This document shows, piece after piece, positions 51,478-59,687 of a stretch of 64,000 nt of DNA (its first letter is position 1; the number at the start of each line of letters is the position of its first letter). The position numbers were made by a program, and so were the translations under genes. Location: contig JBARMB010000102.1 of assembly GCA_049802235.1 (NCBI GenBank), forward strand, positions 8,403 to 72,402, read 5' to 3'. This stretch comes from VBDM01 sp049802235. Its GTDB lineage: Bacteria; Pseudomonadota; Gammaproteobacteria; Burkholderiales; SG8-39. A model generated the notes under the pieces. It had not been told where the DNA came from and did not search any database. It saw only the letters and a list, made by a program, of their open reading frames with translations.

Positions 51478-53202
51478 ATGCAAAAACGCAAACGCCCCGA
51501 AGACCTCCGCAGCCACCGCTGGTACGGCACGCGCGACCGGCGTTCCTACGACCATCGCGCGCGCAGCGCGCAGATGGGCTACGACAGGAGCGACTACGCC
51601 GGCAAGCCGGTCATCGCCATCATCAACACCTGGAGCGACATCAATTCCTGCCACAGCCATTTCCGAGCGCGCGCCGAGGAAGTGAAGCGCGGCGTGTGGC
51701 AGGCGGGCGGATTTCCGGTCGAGATGCCGGCGATCACGCTCGCCGAGCCGTTCCAGAAGCCCTCGACGATGATGTACCGCAATCTGCTCGCAATGGAGAC
51801 CGAGGAGCTGCTGCGCTCGTATCCGGCCGACGGCTGCGTGCTGATGGGCGGCTGCGACAAGACCGTGCCCGCGCTCATCATGGGCGCGACCAGCATGGGC
51901 CTGCCCATGATCTTCATGCCCGCGGGGCCGATGCTGCGCGGCAACTGGCACGGCAACGTGATCGGCTCGGGCAGCGATGCGCGCAAGTACTGGGCGGAGC
52001 TGCGCGCCGGCACCATCAGCGAGCGCGAATTCGACGAGATCGAGGACGGCATCGCGCGCTCCCCCGGCCACTGCATGACCATGGGCACGGCATCGACGAT
52101 GGCGAGCGCGGTGGACGCGCTCGGCCTCACGCTCCCCGGAGCGTCGTCGATTCCGGCACCCGACTCGCACCATCAGCGCATGGCCACCGCGACGGGAAAA
52201 CGCATCGTCGACATGGTGTGGGAGGACCTGAAGCCGCGCGACATCCTCACCGCGAAAGCCTTCGACAACGCCGTCACCACGGTGCTCGCGCTCTCGGGCT
52301 CGACCAACGCCATCATCCATCTCATCGCCATGGCGCGCCGCGCCGGCGTCGCGCTCGACCTCGAGCGCTTCGACGCGCTCTCGCGCCGGACGCCGGTGAT
52401 CTGCAACCTGCGGCCCTCGGGCAAGTACCTGATGGAGGATTTCTACTACGCCGGCGGCCTGCGCGCGCTGCTCGCGCGCATCACGGACCTGCTTGCGCTC
52501 GATTGCGTCACCGCGAACGGCAAGACGCTCGGCGAGAACCTCGCCGGCGCCAAGGTTTTCAACGACGAGGTGATCCTCGCACCGGAGAAGCCGCTCGCGC
52601 CCGCCGGCGGCCTGGTGGTGCTGCGCGGCAACCTCTGCCCCGACGGCGCGGTGATCAAGCCCGCGGCGATGGAGCCGCACCTCAGGCAGCACAAGGGGCG
52701 CGCGGTGGTATTCGAGGACTACAACGACCTGGAGGCGCGCCTCGACGATCCGGCGCTCGACGTGGACAAAGATTGCGTGCTCGTGCTCAGGAACGCCGGT
52801 CCGGTAGGTGCGCCCGGCATGCCCGAATGGGAAGTGCCCTTGCCGAAGAAAGTGCTGCTAGCCGGCGTGCGCGACATGGTGCGGATTTCCGATGCGCGGA
52901 TGAGCGGCACCGCGTTCGGCTGCTGCGTGCTGCACGTCGCGCCCGAAGCCTTCGTCGGCGGGCCGCTGGCGCTGGTGAAAAACGGCGACCTGATCGAGCT
53001 CGACGTGCCGAACCGGCGCCTGCAACTGCTGGTCGGTGACGCCGAACTCGCGCGCCGCAAGCGCGAGTGGAAAGCGCCCGCGCGCAAGTACGAGCGCGGC
53101 TACGCCATGCTGTTCTCGCAGCACATCCGCCAGGCGAACGAAGGCTGCGACTTCGATTTCCTCGAGGGCACCGCGCCGACACCGGAGCCCGAGATCCATT
53201 GA
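51478..53202 (+). CDS. IlvD/Edd family dehydratase, sugar-acid (L-arabonate) dehydratase type
   Basis: The protein has 574 residues. Three cysteines (C58 in NSCHSHF, C126 in GGCDKT, C199 in PGHCMTMGTAST) are spaced like the iron-sulfur ligands of the pentonate dehydratase branch. LPGASSIPAPDSHHQRMA also fits that branch rather than biosynthetic IlvD. It probably dehydrates an aldonic acid to a 2-keto-3-deoxy acid. No sugar dehydrogenase lies next to it. It reads away from pcaI and towards hpaH. Confidence 0.88.
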   Translation: MQKRKRPEDLRSHRWYGTRDRRSYDHRARSAQMGYDRSDYAGKPVIAIINTWSDINSCHSHFRARAEEVKRGVWQAGGFPVEMPAITLAEPFQKPSTMMYRNLLAMETEELLRSYPADGCVLMGGCDKTVPALIMGATSMGLPMIFMPAGPMLRGNWHGNVIGSGSDARKYWAELRAGTISEREFDEIEDGIARSPGHCMTMGTASTMASAVDALGLTLPGASSIPAPDSHHQRMATATGKRIVDMVWEDLKPRDILTAKAFDNAVTTVLALSGSTNAIIHLIAMARRAGVALDLERFDALSRRTPVICNLRPSGKYLMEDFYYAGGLRALLARITDLLALDCVTANGKTLGENLAGAKVFNDEVILAPEKPLAPAGGLVVLRGNLCPDGAVIKPAAMEPHLRQHKGRAVVFEDYNDLEARLDDPALDVDKDCVLVLRNAGPVGAPGMPEWEVPLPKKVLLAGVRDMVRISDARMSGTAFGCCVLHVAPEAFVGGPLALVKNGDLIELDVPNRRLQLLVGDAELARRKREWKAPARKYERGYAMLFSQHIRQANEGCDFDFLEGTAPTPEPEIH

Positions 53203-53237
53203 TCGCTGAGGACCGCGGAAATCAGCGGCAAGTTTCC

Positions 53238-53332
53238 GTCGTCCCCGCGGAACCTGTCCCCGCGAAAGCGGGGAGCGGGGACCCAGCGACTTTTGAAAAA
53301 CGACACTGGATTCCCGCTTTCGCGGGAATGAC
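53238..53332. repeat. dRS3-like double-hairpin repeat, copy 2
   Basis: It has the same design as copy 1, but the left hairpin is enlarged: an extra CCTGTCCCCGCGAAAG segment nests one GTCCCCGC hairpin in another. The right hairpin is ATTCCCGC-4-GCGGGAAT. Confidence 0.85.
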
Positions 53333-53394
53333 AGTGCCAATGGCTGCTGCTGTCACGATGCCCAGTAAGGATCACTAATCGGTATGATATTTTC

Positions 53395-53490
53395 GTCGTC
53401 CCCGCGAAAGCGGGGACCCAGTGACTTTCTTTGTGCGACGCTGGATTCCCCCTCCGCTTTCGCGGAGGCCAAAGGGGCCGCGGGAATGAC
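53395..53490. repeat. dRS3-like double-hairpin repeat, copy 3
   Basis: The left hairpin is standard. The right hairpin is split by an insertion that forms its own stem (CCTCCGC...GCGGAGG) before GCGGGAAT resumes. It lies 63 bp from copy 2 in the same orientation. Confidence 0.85.
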
Positions 53491-53556
53491 GGCAGAGCGC
53501 AACGACGCCGCGGCGCAGTGTAGAATTCGCCTTCCCGAAACGAAGGAATCGCAACA

Positions 53557-54339
53557 ATGCTCTCCGAAGCCGAACGCAAGAAGTGCGTTGAAATCCTGCT
53601 CAATGCCGAGAAGGAGAAGAAGCAGGCGGTGCAGCTCTCGACCACCTTCCCCCACATCGCCATCGAGGATTCCTACGCCATCTCGAGCGCCGTGGCGAAG
53701 CACAAGATCGCTCAAGGTGCGAAACTCATCGGCCACAAGGTCGGGCTGACTTCCAAGGCGATGCAGGCGTCCTCGCAGATCAACGAGCCCGACTACGGTC
53801 ATCTTCTGGACACCATGATGATCGCCGACGGCGCGAAAATCCCGCACGCCAATTACTGCGTGCCGCGCGTCGAAGTGGAACTCGCGTTCGTGCTCGGCAA
53901 GCCGCTTAAAGGCCCCGGCGTCGGACTGCTCGACGTGCTGCGCGCCACCGAATACGTCGTGCCGGCGATCGAGATCGTCGATGCGCGCATCGTCAATCCG
54001 CGCAAGATCTTCGACACGGTGGCCGATAACGGCGCGGCCGCCGGCATCGTCATCGGCGGCCGGCCGATCGGTCCGATGGATGTGGACCTGCGCTGGGTCG
54101 GCGGCATCATGTACCGCAACTCCGAGATCGAGGAGACCGGACTTGCCGCCGGCGTGCTCGGCCATCCGGCCCTCGGCGTGGCCTGGCTCGCCAACCGGCT
54201 GGGGCAGAATGGCGTGACGCTGGAAGCCGGGCATCTGGTGCTCGCCGGCTCGTTCACGCGGGTGGTGTTCGCGAACAAGGGCGACACGCTGCACGGGGAC
54301 TTCGGCACGCTCGGCAGCATCGCGGTGCAATTCGTCTGA
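53557..54339 (+). CDS. hpaH: 2-oxo-hept-4-ene-1,7-dioate hydratase
   Basis: The protein has 260 residues. GHKVGLTSKAMQASSQINEP, RVEVELAFVLGK and VPAIEIVDARI give the metal-binding glutamates of the HpaH/MhpD hydratase family. It hydrates 2-oxohept-4-ene-1,7-dioate to 4-hydroxy-2-oxoheptanedioate in homoprotocatechuate breakdown. The product is the substrate of HpaI, encoded two genes downstream. AAGGA precedes the ATG by 8 bases. The earlier enzymes of that pathway are not in the window. Confidence 0.9.
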   Translation: MLSEAERKKCVEILLNAEKEKKQAVQLSTTFPHIAIEDSYAISSAVAKHKIAQGAKLIGHKVGLTSKAMQASSQINEPDYGHLLDTMMIADGAKIPHANYCVPRVEVELAFVLGKPLKGPGVGLLDVLRATEYVVPAIEIVDARIVNPRKIFDTVADNGAAAGIVIGGRPIGPMDVDLRWVGGIMYRNSEIEETGLAAGVLGHPALGVAWLANRLGQNGVTLEAGHLVLAGSFTRVVFANKGDTLHGDFGTLGSIAVQFV

Positions 54340-54371
54340 TCGACCGCCGACGGATTCAAGGAGAACTTTCC

Positions 54372-55049
54372 ATGCCCAATCCCGGATTCCGCATTCTGCC
54401 GATGCCCGCGCGAGCGCCGCGCGCGCTGATCGAGGCGTTCGCGGCGATCGCCGCCTCGCAGATCTCCGACTGCATGAACCGCATGCCGGCGGGCGGCGCG
54501 CCGCTGCGCCCGTTCTTTCGCGGCGCGGCGAAACTCTGCGGGCCGGCGTTCACGGTGAAGACCGCGGTCGGCGACAACCTGATGGTGCACAAGTCGATCG
54601 ACATCGCGCAGGCGGGCGACGTCATCGTCATCGATGCCGGGGGCGACCTGCAGCAGGCGATCATCGGCGAGATCATGACGAGCCACGCGCGCCGGCGCGG
54701 CGTCGCGGGCTTCGTCGTCCACGGCGCGATTCGCGACGCCGGGACGCTGCTCGCGGGCGACTATCCCGTGTACGCCTGCGGCGCGACGCCGCGCGGACCC
54801 TACAAGGACGGCCCCGGCGAGATCAACGTCCCGGTGGTCGTCGGCGGCATGGTGGTGAACCCGGGCGACATCATCGTCGGCGACGAGGACGGCGTGATCG
54901 TGGTGCCGCGCGCCGACGCGGAAGGCGTGCTCGCCGCGGCGCAGAAGAAGCAGGCGGCGGAAGTGAAAACCCTGCAGGACATCGCCGCCGGAAAGTGGGA
55001 CCGGCGCTGGGTGGACGAGTCGCTGAAAAAACTCGGCTGCGAGTTCTGA
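54372..55049 (+). CDS. RraA-like aldolase / oxaloacetate decarboxylase
   Basis: The protein has 225 residues of the RraA/HMG-aldolase fold: GPAFTVKTAVGDNLMVHKSI, DVIVIDAGGDLQQAIIGEIM and VVHGAIRDAGTL, which holds the Arg and Asp of the active site. Members cleave 4-hydroxy-2-oxo acids or decarboxylate oxaloacetate; a specific substrate cannot be assigned. AAGGAGA lies before the ATG. It sits 32 bp after hpaH and before hpaI, so all three are likely one operon. Confidence 0.86.
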   Translation: MPNPGFRILPMPARAPRALIEAFAAIAASQISDCMNRMPAGGAPLRPFFRGAAKLCGPAFTVKTAVGDNLMVHKSIDIAQAGDVIVIDAGGDLQQAIIGEIMTSHARRRGVAGFVVHGAIRDAGTLLAGDYPVYACGATPRGPYKDGPGEINVPVVVGGMVVNPGDIIVGDEDGVIVVPRADAEGVLAAAQKKQAAEVKTLQDIAAGKWDRRWVDESLKKLGCEF

Positions 55050-55065
55050 TATTCGCGCCGAATCG

Positions 55066-55163
55066 GTTCGCCCCCTTCGACGAAGCTCAGGACAGGCTTC
55101 GACAGGCTCAGGGCGAACGGTTGGTCGGGTGCCGTTCGTGGTGAGCCTGTCGAACCACGAACG
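55066..55163. repeat. Dispersed inverted repeat before hpaI (GTTCGCCC...GGGCGAAC type)
   Basis: Two hairpins are present: GTTCGCCC/GGGCGAAC (55066-55118, with CTTCGACAGGCTCAGG inside) and CGTTCGTGG/CCACGAACG (55133-55163, loop containing GAGCCTGTCGAA). This wording belongs to a widespread intergenic repeat family. It may weaken readthrough from the RraA-like gene into hpaI. Confidence 0.8.
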
Positions 55164-55198
55164 CCGACAACAAAAAATATTGGCTTAAGGAGATTTTC

Positions 55199-55963
55199 TT
55201 GGACCTTCCCGTCAACGCATTCAAGCGCGCGCTGAAAGCCGGCAAGCCGCAGATCGGCCTGTGGTGCAGCCTGTCGAGCCACTATGCGATCGAACTCGTC
55301 GCCGGCTCCGGATTCGACTGGCTGCTCATCGACACCGAGCACTCCCCGAACGACCTCGAATCGGTGCTGACGCAGTTGCAGGCGGCCGCGCCCTACCCCA
55401 CGCACCCGGTGGTGCGCGTGCCGTGGAACGACATGGTGACGATCAAGCGCTTCCTCGACATCGGCGCGCAGTCGATCCTCATTCCCTACGTGCAGAACGC
55501 CGAAGAAGCGAAGCATGCGGTCGCCTGCACGCGCTATCCGCCCGTGGGCGTGCGCGGCGTCGCCGGCGGCACGCGCGCGACCCGCTTCGGCCGCGTCAAG
55601 GACTACGCCAGGCGCGCGGCCGGGGAAATCTGCGTGCTGGTGCAGGTCGAGAACCAGGCGGGACTGGATAACCTCGAGAAAATCGCCGCGGTCGAAGGCG
55701 TGGACGGCGTCTTCATCGGTCCAGCCGATCTGCACGCCTCGCTCGGCTATCCCGGCGAAACGGCGAACCCGAAGGTGATGCCGATCATCGACGACGCCAT
55801 CCGCAGAATCCGCAAAGCGGGAAAAGCTCCGGGAATCCTCACCGGCGTCGAAGCCGACGCGCGCCGCTGGCTCGATTGCGGCGGACAGTTCGTCGCCGTC
55901 GGCGTGGACACGGGCGTGCTCGCGCGCGAGACCGAGAAGCTCGCGGCGAAATTCAAGTCCTGA
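55199..55963 (+). CDS. hpaI: 4-hydroxy-2-oxoheptanedioate aldolase / HpcH-HpaI family aldolase
   Basis: The protein has 254 residues. The metal-dependent class II pyruvate aldolase shows IGLWCSLSSHYAIELVAG, IDTEHSPNDL with the catalytic histidine (H48), VRVPWND, and the metal ligands in VQVENQAGLDN and FIGPADLHASLG. It splits 4-hydroxy-2-oxoheptanedioate to pyruvate and succinate semialdehyde. The TTG at 55199 is chosen because AAGGAG lies 6 bases upstream. A short hairpin follows the stop. Confidence 0.9.
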   Translation: MDLPVNAFKRALKAGKPQIGLWCSLSSHYAIELVAGSGFDWLLIDTEHSPNDLESVLTQLQAAAPYPTHPVVRVPWNDMVTIKRFLDIGAQSILIPYVQNAEEAKHAVACTRYPPVGVRGVAGGTRATRFGRVKDYARRAAGEICVLVQVENQAGLDNLEKIAAVEGVDGVFIGPADLHASLGYPGETANPKVMPIIDDAIRRIRKAGKAPGILTGVEADARRWLDCGGQFVAVGVDTGVLARETEKLAAKFKS

Positions 55964-55965
55964 TA

Positions 55966-55987
55966 ATCCGGACGCGAAGCGCCGGAT
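55966..55987 (+). terminator. Hairpin after hpaI
   Basis: ATCCGGACGC-GAA-GCGCCGGAT forms a GC-rich stem with one bulged base 2 bp after the stop codon. No T run follows, so any termination would depend on other factors. Confidence 0.45.
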
Positions 55988-56158
55988 CATCTCCGCGCGA
56001 TCGAGCGGACGCCATCGAGGGGATGGGACCTCTCCACCCCGCGCGGGCGCCGCTCATCGCGCGGTCTGCTCCTTCTCCGGGTATCAACTCGCTCGCCGCA
56101 TCCGTTGCGTTCGCGCGAACCGATCGCCGGATCGCGAGGAAATGCCCGACACACCTGT

Positions 56159-56728
56159 TCAAGGGTCGAATTTGTTGAAGAGCACGGGAGCGAGGACTCC
56201 CAGTCCGGCACACAACAAGGCGACCAGGGGCGTGTATACGGCGACATATCCCAGCGGCACGACGACGAATATCGCAACCAGAATCCAGAACGGCAGCGCC
56301 CCGCTGTATTTGAGATACGCAAGCACGCCCGCGGGCACCGCGGCCGGCTTCCCGGATTCCAAACGGTTCTTCCGTACTGCTATTTTTCCCAGCCAGATCA
56401 TGAATACGAACAACTGCGCGGCCACGCCTCCCAGCCATACGACCGCCCCGACGAGCAGCGCGAACCCCCGCAACCATAGCGGGACGGGAGGAGAAAGCAA
56501 ATGGACCGAGAAGAACATGACGCCGACTGCACAGACGGTACTGACGAACACGAATACGAACACGACCGGCAGCACGATCGATATTCGAGTGACCAGGTAG
56601 TCGCGGAAGACTTCGTCGCGCTGAATTTTCAGCGCCAGCCCGCGCGCGTCCCGGAGCACGTTGCGCGGCAGGAGCTGGCCCAGTATTTCGACCGCCCCCC
56701 GGAGAATTTCAACTCTGCGCGATTTCAT
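56159..56728 (-). CDS. Hypothetical four-helix membrane protein
   Basis: The protein has 189 residues. A basic amphipathic N-terminus (MKSRRVEILRGAVEILGQLL) is followed by four hydrophobic helices, including VLPVVFVFVFVSTVCAVGVMF and ILVAIFVVVPLGYVAVYTP. No known domain is recognised. Its 3' end faces hpaI, and the binding-protein gene lies upstream on the same strand with an 81-bp gap. Confidence 0.7.
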   Translation of the reverse strand: MKSRRVEILRGAVEILGQLLPRNVLRDARGLALKIQRDEVFRDYLVTRISIVLPVVFVFVFVSTVCAVGVMFFSVHLLSPPVPLWLRGFALLVGAVVWLGGVAAQLFVFMIWLGKIAVRKNRLESGKPAAVPAGVLAYLKYSGALPFWILVAIFVVVPLGYVAVYTPLVALLCAGLGVLAPVLFNKFDP

Positions 56729-56809
56729 AGTGAACCTGTGCGCTCGCCATCCCGGGCGCAGCCATGGACCTCCTTCAGGCGCCGTCGTACTCGCGACGCC
56801 CCGCGCCGC

Positions 56810-57574
56810 TCATCGCACGGCCCGGGTCCGCTGCTGACTCGACCCGGGCGCGACCGAAACGCCGCGCACGCCGTGCCTCGCGATCGCCGCGGCGACGAAC
56901 CCCGCGGCCTTCACCTCCTCGACGAATTCGCGCAGGACCTTCGCCGCGGCGTCGCGGCCGGCGGGCGTGCCGATCGACTGCTGGATCGCCGTGAACTGGC
57001 CCTCCAGCACGCGCGCGCCCGGCAGCCTTTCGGCGTCGATCACCAGCCGCGGCTTGAGTCCGGAGAGCGCTTCCAGCTTTTCGGCGACGAAGAGATCGTA
57101 CGAAGCGTCGATGCCTTGCGCGCGCACCAGTCGCGCGTGCCTGAGGTTGCGGCTCAGATACAGATCGTAGGCGCTCTTGTCCGCCACGGCGATGCGCACG
57201 CCCTCGCGATCGACCTCGGCGAGCGCGCGGATGCGCGACCCGGCCGGCACGAGATAGGTGGCCGGGATCTCCAGATAGGCCGCGGTGAAGGCGATTTCGC
57301 TCGCGCGCTGCGGCTCGGCGCCCAAGAAGGCCACGTCCCAGACGCCCGTCTTCACCGCGTCGGCCATCTTTCCGGCCGTATCGAAGCCGACGAAATCGAC
57401 GCCGATGCCCAGACGCCCGCCGAGCTCCCGCGCCAGATCCGGCGCGATGCCGCGCGGCTCCCCGCCCGCCGCATCGCGCGCGACGAGCAGGAAATTTCCA
57501 TAGTTGATGCCGACACGGAGCTTCCCCTTCGGGGCCAGCTCGGCTCGTATCGCAGGAGTAACGGCAGGCGTCAT
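56810..57574 (-). CDS. Periplasmic amino-acid-binding-type protein (SBP family 3-like)
   Basis: The protein has about 254 residues: GKLRVGINYGNFLL, GEPRGIAPDLARELGGRLGI, DVAFLGAEPQRASEIAFTAAYL and SAYDLYLSRNL follow the family 3 solute-binding fold. No normal signal peptide is seen from the ATG at 57574; an upstream ATG at 57592 does not add one. It may be cytoplasmic or use another route. No transporter genes are adjacent. A decayed paralogue lies at 59,189-59,687. Confidence 0.78.
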   Translation of the reverse strand: MTPAVTPAIRAELAPKGKLRVGINYGNFLLVARDAAGGEPRGIAPDLARELGGRLGIGVDFVGFDTAGKMADAVKTGVWDVAFLGAEPQRASEIAFTAAYLEIPATYLVPAGSRIRALAEVDREGVRIAVADKSAYDLYLSRNLRHARLVRAQGIDASYDLFVAEKLEALSGLKPRLVIDAERLPGARVLEGQFTAIQQSIGTPAGRDAAAKVLREFVEEVKAAGFVAAAIARHGVRGVSVAPGSSQQRTRAVR

Positions 57575-57766
57575 GGCACAGGACGTTAGCATGATCCGGG
57601 CCGCGAATGTTATGCAGAGGGCCTGCACCGGCTCGTTCATCCGGGTTTCGCGTTAAAATGACGGCTTGTGCGAGTATTTTTTTGCCGTTCAATGTCCGAC
57701 GCACGCGGCATCCCGGCAACAGAACCTGTTGCCGGACCCGGTCCGCGCACAATACACAATAGCCCG

Positions 57767-58609
57767 ATGAAAATCCCCAGGAGAATCGAACCGCTCATCG
57801 AAGATGGCCTGGTCGATGAGGTCATCCGCCAGTTGATGAGCGGCAAGGAGGCCATGGTCTTCGTGGTCCGCTGCGGGGAAGAGCTACGCTGCGCCAAGGT
57901 CTACAAGGAGGCCAACAAGCGCAGCTTCCGCCAGAGCGTCGATTACACCGAAGGCCGCAAGACCAAGAACAGCCGCCGCGCACGCGCCATGGAAAAGGGC
58001 TCGCGCTTCGGGCGGAAAGCGCAGGAAGAAGCCTGGCAGAGCGCCGAAGTCGATGCCTTGTACCGCCTCGCCGCTGCCGGCGTGCGCGTCCCCAGGCCCT
58101 ACAACTTCCACGAAGGCGTGCTGCTGATGGAACTGGTGACCGACGCCGACGGCGAGCCGGCCCCCAGGCTCAATGATGTGGAGTTCACCGAAGAAGACGC
58201 GCGCACGCACCACCGGACGCTGATGATGCAGGTGGTGCGCATGCTGTGCGCCGGGGTCGTCCACGGCGATCTTTCCGAATACAACGTGCTCCTCGGCAGC
58301 GAAGGCCCGGTGATCATCGACCTGCCGCAGGCCGTCGATGCCGCGGGCAACAACCACGCCAGGAGCATGCTGGAGCGGGACGTCGGCAATCTGACGACCT
58401 ATTTCGCTCGTTTCGCGCCCGAGCTGTCGGCCACGGAGTACGGCAAGGAAATCTGGTCGCTCTACGAACACGGCGCCCTGCATCCGGAGGTGAACCTCAC
58501 CGGCTGTTTCGAGCGCAGCACGGAACCGGTCGACCTGGACGGCGTAATCCTGGAGATCGACGACGCCCTCGCCGAAGATGCCGCACGGCGGCTGCGGCTG
58601 CAGCAATAA
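57767..58609 (+). CDS. RIO-type serine/threonine protein kinase
   Basis: The protein has 280 residues. The N-lobe ATP-binding part is SGKEAMVFVVRCGEELRCAK. The catalytic loop VVHGDLSEYNVLL has D168 and N173. The metal-binding IIDLPQAVDAAGNNHA replaces the usual DFG. This is the bacterial RIO1-like branch; substrates in bacteria are unknown. The ATG at 57767 matches MKIPRRIEPLIEDGLVDEV. It diverges from the binding-protein gene and converges on hicA. Confidence 0.9.
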   Translation: MKIPRRIEPLIEDGLVDEVIRQLMSGKEAMVFVVRCGEELRCAKVYKEANKRSFRQSVDYTEGRKTKNSRRARAMEKGSRFGRKAQEEAWQSAEVDALYRLAAAGVRVPRPYNFHEGVLLMELVTDADGEPAPRLNDVEFTEEDARTHHRTLMMQVVRMLCAGVVHGDLSEYNVLLGSEGPVIIDLPQAVDAAGNNHARSMLERDVGNLTTYFARFAPELSATEYGKEIWSLYEHGALHPEVNLTGCFERSTEPVDLDGVILEIDDALAEDAARRLRLQQ

Positions 58610-58700
58610 ATGCGTATCGAAGATGAACGTGGCTGACTAAAACGCAAACATCTGTAACCCATGTCCCCAGACTCTTTTGTTACCTGGCAACGCATCACGG

Positions 58701-58913
58701 TCACAGGTCGTCAGGCGTCAAACCGGTGCGCTTCGCGATGCGGGCAAGCATTCGCGGACCGATTTCCTCGCCGTCGTGAAATGCGAAGACCACATCGGGC
58801 CAGCCGGGACGGGAGAGAGTCTTGTGGGAACCGGATTGGCGCTTGAGCGTCCAGCCAATTCGGTAAAGAGCGGAGAGTACCTGTCTGGCCTTGGACGAAG
58901 GCCAAGACGTCAT
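58701..58913 (-). CDS. hicA: HicA-type mRNA interferase toxin
   Basis: The protein has 70 residues with the double-stranded-RNA-binding-like HicA fold: SALYRIGWTLKRQSGSHKTL carries the catalytic histidine, and ARIAKRTGLTPDDL ends the protein. It probably cleaves mRNA. Its start overlaps the hicB stop by 4 bases, so antitoxin is translated first, the less common hicB-hicA order. Confidence 0.88.
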   Translation of the reverse strand: MTSWPSSKARQVLSALYRIGWTLKRQSGSHKTLSRPGWPDVVFAFHDGEEIGPRMLARIAKRTGLTPDDL

Positions 58914-59116
58914 GCAGCCGCGATCCCGATAGAGATGGGTTGCGGCTTGGCCTCGTTGTGCTCGAGGCGCTCGGCAAGAACGCGCAGAGCGAGCACTTCC
59001 GCTTTCGCCATGGCCGCGTCGGCAGTGGCTCCATAAGCGAGAACTCCGGGAAGCTCAGGCACTTCGGCGAGCCAGCGCCCGTCTTCTTCGCGTTCGTGCT
59101 CAATCGTGAATTTCAT
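58910..59116 (-). CDS. hicB: HicB-type antitoxin
   Basis: The protein has 68 residues: FTIEHEREEDGRWLAEVPEL and YGATADAAMAKAEVLALRVL match the HicB partial RNase H-like fold. No C-terminal DNA-binding domain is present, so autoregulation, if any, would need another mechanism. GAGGTGACAT precedes the ATG. The pair occupies the gap between the RIO kinase and the decayed binding-protein gene. Confidence 0.87.
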   Translation of the reverse strand: MKFTIEHEREEDGRWLAEVPELPGVLAYGATADAAMAKAEVLALRVLAERLEHNEAKPQPISIGIAAA

Positions 59117-59188
59117 ATGTCACCTCGACGTTCGGACACATTTTACGCCCGTTCCCTTTTTGCCACCCAACGCCCGGCCCTGCCCGCT

Positions 59189-59687
59189 CTACCGGTCGAT
59201 CGGCGCGCCGGGCGCGACCGCCACGCCGCCGACGCCGCTCTTCGTAATCGCCGCGGCGACGAATCCCGATGCCTTCATTTCCTCGACGAACTCGCGCAGG
59301 TAGCGCGCGCCGGCTTCGCGGCCCCTGGGCGTTCCCATCGCCTGATTGATCACCATGAAGCGGCCTTCGAGCAGGCGCAGTCCGGGAATGCGCCTGGCAT
59401 CGGCCTCGAGTTGTTGTTTCACGCCGGCAGCGACGTCGAGTTTTTGCGCGATGAAAAAATCCACGACCGCCGGGGAGGTGGGCGCGCGCAGGGTCGATGG
59501 CGACGAAGCCGACGTCCACCGCCTTCGCCTTGAGCGCCTCGACCACCTTCCCGGCGGCATTGAAGGTCGTGAGCTCGACCGGCACGCCGAGGCGCCGGGC
59601 GAGTTCGCGCGAGAGGTCGACCGAAACGCCGCGCGGCTCGCCGCTGGAAGAATCCTTCACGGCGAGAGTCGGGTTTTCGTGTATCAC
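59189..59687 (-). pseudogene. Decayed binding-protein gene, truncated and internally deleted
   Basis: Two frames together match the binding protein at 56,810. The first reads NPTLAVKDSSSGEPRGVSVD to VDVGFVAIDPARA. The second continues TLRAPTSPAVVDFFIAQKLD to ASGFVAAAITKSGVGG. About 45 family residues are missing at the switch, with a frame change across a CGCGCGCC tract. The N-terminus (about 20 residues) is also gone: the sequence changes character near 59,675-59,690, where the lipoprotein gene ends. Confidence 0.8.

Larger units (their letters stand above)
53203..53556. other. Intergenic region carrying two dispersed repeats
   Basis: No gene is supported in these 354 bp. Most of it is occupied by repeat copies 2 and 3. 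A short AT-richer stretch (about 53,370-53,394) lies between them, and AAGGA precedes hpaH at its right end. Confidence 0.7.
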
